DNA of 64,000 nucleotides from contig CANFUE010000004.1 in the NCBI GenBank assembly GCA_947450115.1, positions 1 through 64,000 of the forward strand, read 5' to 3'. Within the stretch, counting starts at the first letter, position 1; each line of letters opens with the position of its first letter. The stretch is from Acidimicrobiaceae bacterium (GTDB taxonomy: Bacteria; Actinomycetota; Acidimicrobiia; Acidimicrobiales; Ilumatobacteraceae). Below are positions 36,888 to 44,416 of the stretch, piece after piece. The notes beneath the pieces are model-generated. The model did no database searches, had not been told where the DNA came from, and was given only the letters and a program-made list of their open reading frames with translations. The position numbers and the translations under genes are program-made.

Positions 36888-37877
36888 GTGAGCAAAGAAA
36901 CTGCTTCCTTTTACCGCACAGGCGGACTCGCGCCATCGGCCACTGTTTTACCCCAAACTGCTCCAACGGAGTTCATTCAACATGACGGTAAACCCACCCC
37001 ATCGTTTCGTCAGTCGCTCAGAAAAATTCCCAACTATCGCAATGCACTGAGCGTTTTTTCTGTCTATATCCAAACCTTCGCCATATTGGCCCTAGCGGTT
37101 AATTTTCATCATTCAGTTACGTGGGTTATTGCTTTCTTACTCATGGGCCGCGCTCACGCGCAATTTGCATCGCTCATGCATGAATCAGCGCATCGCTTGC
37201 TCTTTTCGAAAACTGCAATCAATGACTTCGTGGGAACATGGTTCTTAGGCTTTGTTGGCTTCACCAGCACTGCGGCATATCGCAGAGTACACATGGCACA
37301 TCACCGAATAGAGTTCGGCCCAGATGAACCCGACCTCCCTTTGTATGCTAACTACCCCGTTTCCGCTGCCAGTTTTCGACGCAAACTCACGCGCGATGCA
37401 CTTGGGCGCACCGGCGTCAAACTATTGCGTCAACAATTACGCGGGCTGCGCTCGCCCGAAGCGCGCGTTCGACGCACACAAGTGAAAATTCTTGTTGTGC
37501 AATTAGTTCTCTTTGCGATGTGCATTGCATTGGGCGTTCCCCTGCTCTACCCGCTCATGTGGTTGCTCCCATATCTCACGGTGTGGCGTGTCATCAACCG
37601 GTTGCGTTCCATTGCTGAACACGGTGGGATGACAGCCGATGCCGACCGGCGCCGCACCACGCACAGCGTGCGCCAACATGTGCTCGCCCGGTTTTTTCTG
37701 GTCCCGTTCAATATTGGCTTTCACCTTGCCCACCATGTTGATGCCGGGGTTCCTTTTCGGCACCTTCCGCGATTCCACGAGGAACTGCGCCGCGCCCATT
37801 ACGTCACCGAGACGAGCGAATTCCCCCATTACCGCGCCATGTGGCGGGCGGCTCATGAATTACCACTATCTACGTAG
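36888..37877 (+). CDS. Fatty acid desaturase family protein
   Basis: Histidine boxes HESAHRLLF, RRVHMAHHRIEFG, GFHLAHHVDAGVPFRHLPRFH. GTG start at 36888 preferred. Confidence 0.88.
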   Translation: MSKETASFYRTGGLAPSATVLPQTAPTEFIQHDGKPTPSFRQSLRKIPNYRNALSVFSVYIQTFAILALAVNFHHSVTWVIAFLLMGRAHAQFASLMHESAHRLLFSKTAINDFVGTWFLGFVGFTSTAAYRRVHMAHHRIEFGPDEPDLPLYANYPVSAASFRRKLTRDALGRTGVKLLRQQLRGLRSPEARVRRTQVKILVVQLVLFAMCIALGVPLLYPLMWLLPYLTVWRVINRLRSIAEHGGMTADADRRRTTHSVRQHVLARFFLVPFNIGFHLAHHVDAGVPFRHLPRFHEELRRAHYVTETSEFPHYRAMWRAAHELPLST

Positions 37878-37911
37878 TAATAAACCGAACCCGCCCTTCT
37901 AGACTGATGCC

Positions 37912-38694
37912 GTGAGTGAGCTTTTTCGAATCAATTCCCTGTGCGTACAACCCCTTGTCGGGCTCGACGGCGACGAAAGCCAAAATAACGCCCCCTCCAT
38001 TTTGCGCAATTTTTCACTCACCATCAACGAAGGTGAAGTGCACGCAATTATGGGTCCGAATGGTTGTGGCAAGTCCACCTTGGCCAGCACTTTGTTGGCC
38101 TCCCCTGAATATGAAGTCACGAGTGGAAACATCTTTTACCGCGGTGAGGACATCACCGATTGGGCAACCGATGTACGCGCTAAAGCAGGCATCTTTCTCG
38201 CCTTCCAATACCCACAAGAAATAGCTGGCGTATCGGTCATTCAATTTCTTCGCCAGGCACTTTCTGCTCGCAAGGGAATAGACCTCTCTGTGCTTGAACT
38301 ACGCCTATCCATCATGGATTGGATGAAGCGTTTGGGTATGGATTCATCTTTCGTCGATCGCTACCTCAATGAAGGTTTTTCGGGCGGCGAGAAAAAGCGT
38401 AATGAAATTATGCAAATGGCCATTCTTGAACCCGAAATTGCCATTCTCGACGAAACCGACTCTGGTCTCGACATCGACGCTTTGCGCATTGTTGCAAAAG
38501 GCATTCGTGAAGTGCGTGCCGACCGCGACAAACTCGGCATCTTGCTCATTACTCACTACCAACGACTTCTCGACGAACTACAACCCGACTTTGTCCACAT
38601 CATGATTGATGGGCGCATTGTTGCTTCGGGCGGCATGGAACTCGCAGAAGAACTAGAGCGGTCTGGCTATGAGGCCTACCGCTTAGAGAAGTAG
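37912..38694 (+). CDS. sufC: SufC-type Fe-S assembly ATPase, copy 1
   Basis: GEVHAIMGPNGCGKSTLASTLL, GFSGGEKKRNEIMQMAILEPEIAILDETDSGLDIDALRIV, LITHYQRLLDELQPDFVHIMIDGRIVASGG. Confidence 0.92.
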   Translation: MSELFRINSLCVQPLVGLDGDESQNNAPSILRNFSLTINEGEVHAIMGPNGCGKSTLASTLLASPEYEVTSGNIFYRGEDITDWATDVRAKAGIFLAFQYPQEIAGVSVIQFLRQALSARKGIDLSVLELRLSIMDWMKRLGMDSSFVDRYLNEGFSGGEKKRNEIMQMAILEPEIAILDETDSGLDIDALRIVAKGIREVRADRDKLGILLITHYQRLLDELQPDFVHIMIDGRIVASGGMELAEELERSGYEAYRLEK

Positions 38695-38703
38695 ACATTC
38701 CCT

Positions 38704-39936
38704 ATGAGTTTTGACGTCGCACTCATCAAGAAGGACTTCCCTCTCTTGCAGCGCGTCATTAATAACAAGCCATTGGTGTACCTCGACTCTGCCAATACTT
38801 CGCAAAAACCTCGCCAAGTCATCGACGCGATGTCGCACTTCATGGAAACAAGCTATGCGCCTATTAACCGCAGTGCTTACCAACTCGCAGCCGAGTCAAC
38901 CGATGCATTCGAACATGCTCGCGGCCTATGCCGCACCTTCATCAATGCACCGCGTACTAATGAAATTATTTTCACGAAAAATGCAACAGAAGCATTAAAT
39001 CTCGTAGCCCATTCATGGGGCGGCGCGAATCTCCATCGGGGCGATGTTGTAGTGCTCACGCAAATGGAACACCATGCAAACATTGTTCCATGGCACATGC
39101 TTGCCGCATCACACGGCATTGAACTGCGCTGGGTGCCACTCACCGACGATGGACAACTCGACCTCACCAATCTCGACTCATTACTCAAAGGCGCCAAGGC
39201 ATTTTCTTTTACTGCAATGAGCAACGTGCTTGGCACCATTACTCCTGTGCAACAACTGTGTGCTGCTGCTCATGCTGCTGGCGCAATTGCCATTGTCGAT
39301 GGTTGCCAATACGTTCCGCACAACGTCACCGACGTTGTTGCATGGGGTGCAGATTTCCTCACCTTTTCCTCACACAAAATGTGTGGCCCATCAGGCATCG
39401 GCGTGCTCTGGGGCCGCGAAGAGTTACTGAATGCCATGCCACCCTTTTTAGGCGGCGGCAACATGATCGCCGATGTACGCCTCGATGGTTTCACCTGCGC
39501 AGAACTGCCCGCAAAGTTCGAAGCGGGCACGCCCCCCATTACTGAGGTCATTGGCCTTGGTGCCGCCATTTCCTATCTCACAGCCATTGGCATGAGCAAT
39601 ATCCGCCAGCATGAAAAAGAAACTGTGACGTATGCCCTCTCGGCGCTCAACGACCGTTATGGAAACGACATCACAATCCACGGCCCGAGCGACCCCGAAG
39701 TGCGCGGAGCCACGCTGAGCTTCAAGTTCAAAGACGTACACCCGCACGACCTCAGCCAGGTACTCGACCAGTCCAATATCTGTGTCCGCGCGGGTCACCA
39801 CTGCGCCAAGCCCCTCATGCGCCTCCTTGGCGCCAACGCCACGGCGCGGGCTAGCTTCTACCTCTACAATTCACTAGACGACGTCGACGCATTAGTTAAT
39901 GCGTTAGAAGGCGCCGGCGACTTGTTCAGTTTGTAA
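38704..39936 (+). CDS. sufS: SufS cysteine desulfurase
   Basis: LVYLDSANTSQKPRQVIDAM; FTKNATEALNLVAHSWG; TFSSHKMCGPSGIGVLWGR; NICVRAGHHCAKPLMRLLG (catalytic Cys). Confidence 0.96.
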   Translation: MSFDVALIKKDFPLLQRVINNKPLVYLDSANTSQKPRQVIDAMSHFMETSYAPINRSAYQLAAESTDAFEHARGLCRTFINAPRTNEIIFTKNATEALNLVAHSWGGANLHRGDVVVLTQMEHHANIVPWHMLAASHGIELRWVPLTDDGQLDLTNLDSLLKGAKAFSFTAMSNVLGTITPVQQLCAAAHAAGAIAIVDGCQYVPHNVTDVVAWGADFLTFSSHKMCGPSGIGVLWGREELLNAMPPFLGGGNMIADVRLDGFTCAELPAKFEAGTPPITEVIGLGAAISYLTAIGMSNIRQHEKETVTYALSALNDRYGNDITIHGPSDPEVRGATLSFKFKDVHPHDLSQVLDQSNICVRAGHHCAKPLMRLLGANATARASFYLYNSLDDVDALVNALEGAGDLFSL

Positions 39937-39970
39937 TTTTTATTCACCACTCGAATTACTTGGAGATCCG

Positions 39971-40414
39971 ATGCCAGGCTTAGAAGACCTCTACCGCGAG
40001 ATCATTCTCGACCACTACCGGACCCCACGCAACCGCGGTGAACTCGCTCCACCTGCATCCAAAGCAGAAGGCCACAACCCATTGTGCGGCGACGAGATCC
40101 AGGTGTACATCGATGTTGCCGACGGAGTGGTGCGCGATATCAAAATTGGCGGGCAAGGTTGCTCTATTAGCCAAAGTTCAGCGTCAATGATGAGTGCTGC
40201 GGTCAAAGGCAAGTCCATCGACGACATTCGCAATCTTGTACGCCGCTTTAAACACATGATGTCCATTGAAGAGGAAGGGAACGATTCACCCATCGACGAA
40301 TCACAATCCCTTGGCGACCTTGAAGCGTTGCAGGGCGTAGTGAAGTTTCCTGTGCGCATTAAATGTGCGGTGCTCTCGTGGAACACCTTGCTCGACGCGC
40401 TCAACAACGCCTAA
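39971..40414 (+). CDS. sufU: SufU Fe-S assembly protein / sulfur-transfer protein
   Basis: LEDLYREIILDHYRTPRNRGEL; NPLCGDEIQVYIDVADGVVRDIKIGGQGCSISQSSASMMS; FPVRIKCAVLSWNTL. Confidence 0.96.
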   Translation: MPGLEDLYREIILDHYRTPRNRGELAPPASKAEGHNPLCGDEIQVYIDVADGVVRDIKIGGQGCSISQSSASMMSAAVKGKSIDDIRNLVRRFKHMMSIEEEGNDSPIDESQSLGDLEALQGVVKFPVRIKCAVLSWNTLLDALNNA

Positions 40415-40445
40415 CTCACTCAATTCTGCAATCGGGGGATTTGCT

Positions 40446-41546
40446 ATGACTTATATTCCATCTCAAGTTGCCGACATCACCGTCGAATGGCTCAATGATG
40501 TTTTGCCAAAGAACGTGGGCAGAGTCCAGAGTTTCACTATTACCCGATTTGGAACCGGTGTAGGCATTCTCGGAGAACTTGCTCGCTTGCACATCACCTA
40601 TACCGATGGCCCACAAGCTGGCCCAGCAACCATTGTTGCAAAATGTCAATCACCTGCAGTAGAAAATCAATTTCTTGCTCAAGCAATGGGCTTCTACTTA
40701 AGAGAAGTGAACTTCTACCGCGAGATATCGGCGCACCTCGATGTACGCGTGCCTCAGTCGTACTACGCCGATGCCGGCACAGAAGGTTTGCCTTTCATTA
40801 TTTTGATTGAAGACATCACCGATGCATATTGCCCCGATCAAGTGAAGGGCCTCACACTCAATGAAACAGAACGCATTCTCGACACCGTTGCCGTGCTGCA
40901 TGCAGAGTTTTGGGAAACTCCACAGCTCTACGAGCTCACGTGGTTACCACCCATGAACAACCCGCTGTACAAGGCGGGCAAAATGATGGCCGAAGCGCAG
41001 TGGCCTACCTTTGTTGAACACTTTGGCGAACGACTTGGCGGCGACATGCTCGACACATTGAAGCTGGCCTGTGAGAAATATCCAGACATGCTCGATTGGT
41101 GGGTGCAACAAGGTCATCAAACCTTTACCCACACTGACTGTCGTGCGGAGAACTACCTCTTTGGCGGAAGTGCCGGGGCAGACACCATCACCATGATCGA
41201 CTTTCAACTCAGCACACGCCACGTTGGTGCATGGGACGTATGCAACTTGCTTGCTGCTTCCATTACGCCTGAACTACGCCGCGAACACGAAGGTGCACTT
41301 CTTCAGCGTTACTTCAACCGCGTCAGCGAACTGGCCGGCGATAAGCCTGGTTTTGCCGGATACTCACTCGATCGTCTCTGGTACGACTATCGCGCATCAC
41401 TTTTGCAACAAGGAGTTGCCCAGGTCATCACCTCAAACCTGCAAGGTGGCAACGAACGTGGCAATGAATTACTCGAACAGTTGCATATGCGCCCATTACT
41501 TGCCGCAATCGACCACAACGTCGGCGATATTTTGAAAGATTTCTAA
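40446..41546 (+). CDS. APH/CHK (ecdysteroid kinase-like) family phosphotransferase
   Basis: LPFIILIEDITDAYCPDQVKGLTLNETERILDTVAVLHAEFW; TFTHTDCRAENYLFGGSAGADTITMIDFQLSTRHVGAWDVCNLLA. Confidence 0.85.
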   Translation: MTYIPSQVADITVEWLNDVLPKNVGRVQSFTITRFGTGVGILGELARLHITYTDGPQAGPATIVAKCQSPAVENQFLAQAMGFYLREVNFYREISAHLDVRVPQSYYADAGTEGLPFIILIEDITDAYCPDQVKGLTLNETERILDTVAVLHAEFWETPQLYELTWLPPMNNPLYKAGKMMAEAQWPTFVEHFGERLGGDMLDTLKLACEKYPDMLDWWVQQGHQTFTHTDCRAENYLFGGSAGADTITMIDFQLSTRHVGAWDVCNLLAASITPELRREHEGALLQRYFNRVSELAGDKPGFAGYSLDRLWYDYRASLLQQGVAQVITSNLQGGNERGNELLEQLHMRPLLAAIDHNVGDILKDF

Positions 41547-41559
41547 ATAAAGAAAGACC

Positions 41560-42228
41560 ATGACAGAACTTCTCCCTCCTCCAATTGACAGCACTTTAGA
41601 AGAAATCCACGAACGCACGTATTTAGTGAAGGCGTATTACAAATCGAAAGATTCCATGATTGTTCGTGGCGCGGTACGTGACTATAAACCCGCTGGTTTA
41701 TATGTACCCGACGACCCCGAACCACTCCCCGTACATCACATGATTGTTGCTCTTGAAATTTCATACCCAAACATGGTCATTACCGATGCAACGGTCGAGC
41801 TTGAAGTAACTCCCCATCTTGGCTGCCAGCGCATTACCGACCACTACAAAAATCTCATCGGTCTTAGCATTGCGCGTGGTTTTACTCATAAGGTGCGTGA
41901 ACTTTTTGGTGGCCCGCGCGGCTGCACACACACCACCGCACTCCTGCAAGCAATGGCACCTGTTGCCATTCAAAGCGTGTGGTCAATGAACGCCGTTGGC
42001 GTGCGCGACGGTGTCGACTTACCAGCAGTTCCGCGTGGCACTCGTGAAGAACGCCTTGCCGCAATGCGATTCAACCTCAACACCTGCCATATTTGGGATG
42101 AAAATGGCGAGATGGCCAACATCGTTGCCGACGGCGGCGACATTGGGCTTCCACTGTGGATTGAAGATCGCTACGCCAAACTGGGGCGCAACCCTATTGA
42201 GTGGCGTAAGCGCATGGGTAACGACTAA
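41560..42228 (+). CDS. DUF2889-like protein
   Basis: EEIHERTYLVKAYYKSKDSMIVRGAVRDYKP; ALEISYPNMVITDATVELEVTPHLGCQRITDHYKNLIGLSIARGFTHKVRELFGGPRGCTHTTALLQAMAPVAIQS. Confidence 0.8.
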   Translation: MTELLPPPIDSTLEEIHERTYLVKAYYKSKDSMIVRGAVRDYKPAGLYVPDDPEPLPVHHMIVALEISYPNMVITDATVELEVTPHLGCQRITDHYKNLIGLSIARGFTHKVRELFGGPRGCTHTTALLQAMAPVAIQSVWSMNAVGVRDGVDLPAVPRGTREERLAAMRFNLNTCHIWDENGEMANIVADGGDIGLPLWIEDRYAKLGRNPIEWRKRMGND

Positions 42229-42236
42229 GTCTTTAT

Positions 42237-43334
42237 TTAGAAAACAAAAACTGGCTTAATTGTGACACCTGTTTCACTATCGTGTTGGGCTTCGTTAATT
42301 TGATCGAGCCGATACGTCTTAATGAGTTTCTCAATAGGAAACTGCCCGCGACGATGCCACTCAATCATCTTGGGAATGAATTCACCGGGGAATGCATCGC
42401 CTTCAATGACTCCCATCACTGTTTTCCCAAAGAGAAAACCGCTTCCTTCAAGTGTGAACTCGGCAAGACCCGCACCCACTAGACAACACACACCTGTGGG
42501 CCGCAACGCATCAACGGCACCACGCACCACCGACTGCACACCAGTGGTATCGAATGCATACTGCGCACCACCAGCAGTGATTTGCTGTACCGACTCCACA
42601 ATGTTGGTTGTGGATTTCGCGTTCAAGGTATGTGTTGCGCCGAGTTCATGGGCAAGAGCCAACCGAGAGTCGTGCAAGTCGACTGCAATGATGGTGCTGC
42701 AGCCAGCAATTTTTGCTGCCATCACTGCTGCTAATCCCACAGCGCCTGCACCATAAATTGCTATGGAAGTTCCAGCACGTACCTTGAGCGAATTAATAAC
42801 CGCGCCTGCTCCTGTTTGGAATCCACAACCAAGTGGTCCGAGAAGTTCTAGTTTTACGTCGTCTGCAGTGACCTTCACTACGTTACGTTCACTTGCCATT
42901 GCATAATTTGCAAAACTTGATTGCCCAAACCAGCAACATGCCATGTTGGTGCCATCAGTTGAAGTGAGCGGAGTAGAACCGTCCATACGCGTACCCATGA
43001 AGTTCAACGGATAAAAAAGATCGCAATATTGTGGGAAGCCAGTTGAGCAGTTGGTGCATTTCCCACAGCTCGCATACGACATCACCACTTTGTCGCCAGG
43101 CGCAACCGAGGTCACCCCTGCACCTACCGCTTCCACGATGCCTGAACCTTCATGACCCAAAACAACAGGCAGAGGGAAAGGTGCCCCTGGAGTACGCGCC
43201 AGCAAGTCGGTATGGCACATTCCTGCGCCCACAACTCGCACAAGAACCTCACCAGGGCGAGGGTCAGATATTTCTAGCTCACGCACCTCAAATGCTCCGT
43301 CATGGCTGGGTAATACTGCGGCAGAAATTTTCAT
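42237..43334 (-). CDS. Zn-dependent alcohol dehydrogenase (MDR)
   Basis: MKISAAVLPSHDGAFEVRELEISDPRPGEVLVRVVGAGMCHTDLLAR; LGHEGSGIVEAVGAGV; CGKCTNCSTGFPQYC; IYGAGAVGLAAVMAAKIAG. Confidence 0.93.
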   Translation of the reverse strand: MKISAAVLPSHDGAFEVRELEISDPRPGEVLVRVVGAGMCHTDLLARTPGAPFPLPVVLGHEGSGIVEAVGAGVTSVAPGDKVVMSYASCGKCTNCSTGFPQYCDLFYPLNFMGTRMDGSTPLTSTDGTNMACCWFGQSSFANYAMASERNVVKVTADDVKLELLGPLGCGFQTGAGAVINSLKVRAGTSIAIYGAGAVGLAAVMAAKIAGCSTIIAVDLHDSRLALAHELGATHTLNAKSTTNIVESVQQITAGGAQYAFDTTGVQSVVRGAVDALRPTGVCCLVGAGLAEFTLEGSGFLFGKTVMGVIEGDAFPGEFIPKMIEWHRRGQFPIEKLIKTYRLDQINEAQHDSETGVTIKPVFVF

Positions 43335-43463
43335 AAATTCATCATGCCATGTCTTGGCAATTCGTGCGAGAGCGTCTAGAGTAAAAAACGAAGGGGAGTA
43401 TCCCATAAGTACTGTTGTCGTCATCACGGTAAAAGTGAGCAATCACTCTTACCCGGCACGGTT

Positions 43464-43476
43464 GCCCAATTTGGGC
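43464..43476. promoter_or_regulatory. 13-bp palindrome GCCCAA-T-TTGGGC upstream of htpX
   Basis: Perfect 6-bp inverted repeat around one central base in the ADH/htpX divergent intergenic region. Confidence 0.4.
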
Positions 43477-43484
43477 GGGAGAGA

Positions 43485-43529
43485 CTTTCGACGAAGTCAA
43501 CGTGTTCGCTCGCGAGCACCCGTCGAAAG
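43485..43529 (+). promoter_or_regulatory. Nested hairpin leader of htpX occluding the candidate ribosome binding site
   Basis: Outer perfect 9-bp stem CTTTCGACG (43485-43493)/CGTCGAAAG (43521-43529); inner stem GTGTTCG (43502-43508)/CGAGCAC (43513-43519, one G-U). The AAAGG SD-like sequence (43526-43530) lies in the 3' arm, 8 nt before the ATG at 43539. Confidence 0.55.
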
Positions 43530-43538
43530 GTAGTACTC

Positions 43539-44414
43539 ATGTTGAAAAACACCATCAAAACATCCGTTCTTCTCGCTGGGCTCGGTGGCCTCATTGTCAC
43601 CATCGCCGGTGTCTTAGGTGGAGGAAGTTCTAGTTCGCTCACCTTTGGTCTCTTCATTGCCTTCGCAATGGTGGGCGGCTCATATTGGTTCAGCGACAAG
43701 CTCGCCCTGAAAAGCGCCAAAGCACGTATTGTGACCGAAGCAGATGCCCCCCTCTTCTTCGGCATGGTGAAAGAACTCACCGAGCGCGCCAGCATGCCCA
43801 TGCCACGTGTTGCCATTGCTCCGAGTGAACAGCCCAACGCTTTTGCTACAGGTCGTAATCCTCGCCACGCGGTGGTGTGTGCAACAGAGGGCCTCTTACG
43901 CACCATGCCTGAAGATGAACTACGTGGCGTGATGGCGCACGAGTTAATGCATGTGAAGCATCGCGACATTCTCATTGGCTCGGTTGCTGCTGCTATTGCT
44001 ACAGCAATTTCCTTCATTGCGAACATGGCAATGTGGGCGGCCATGTTTGGCGGCCGCGGAAATAACGACAACGAACGAGCAAACCCATTTGCATTACTCC
44101 TCGTCTCGATGCTTGCCCCTATTGCCGCATCACTCTTGCAAATGGCGGTTTCGCGATCACGTGAATTTGAAGCCGACCGTGGAGCTGCCGAGCTTCTCGG
44201 CGATGGCAAATCCCTCGCCAATGCTCTCGAACGTATTGAGGCAACTGCAAAGCAAACGCCGATGCAAGTTGCACCAGCGCAGGCATATGCATATATCCAC
44301 AACCCTCTTGCAGAATTCCAGCAGAAAAAGGGCGGCCCCAATATGGCGCGACTCTTTTCCACCCACCCCAGCACCGATGAGCGCATTGCTCGTCTTCGCT
44401 CAATGAGCTTCTAA
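43539..44414 (+). CDS. htpX: HtpX-type M48 membrane metalloprotease
   Basis: ARIVTEADAPLFFGMVKELTERASMPMPRVAI; GVMAHELMHVKHRDILIGS (HExxH); SREFEADRGAAEL. Confidence 0.95.
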   Translation: MLKNTIKTSVLLAGLGGLIVTIAGVLGGGSSSSLTFGLFIAFAMVGGSYWFSDKLALKSAKARIVTEADAPLFFGMVKELTERASMPMPRVAIAPSEQPNAFATGRNPRHAVVCATEGLLRTMPEDELRGVMAHELMHVKHRDILIGSVAAAIATAISFIANMAMWAAMFGGRGNNDNERANPFALLLVSMLAPIAASLLQMAVSRSREFEADRGAAELLGDGKSLANALERIEATAKQTPMQVAPAQAYAYIHNPLAEFQQKKGGPNMARLFSTHPSTDERIARLRSMSF

Positions 44415-44416
44415 AC

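Noticed and set aside
37878-37911. Possible regulatory leader before sufC1
   Set aside because: Only 34 bp between the desaturase and sufC1, with no hairpin or palindrome above background.
43424-44386. 320-aa minus-strand ORF antisense to htpX
   Set aside because: Lies fully opposite a well-supported HtpX; sequence shows typical antisense-of-coding composition (Ser/Arg/Ala bias) and no motifs.
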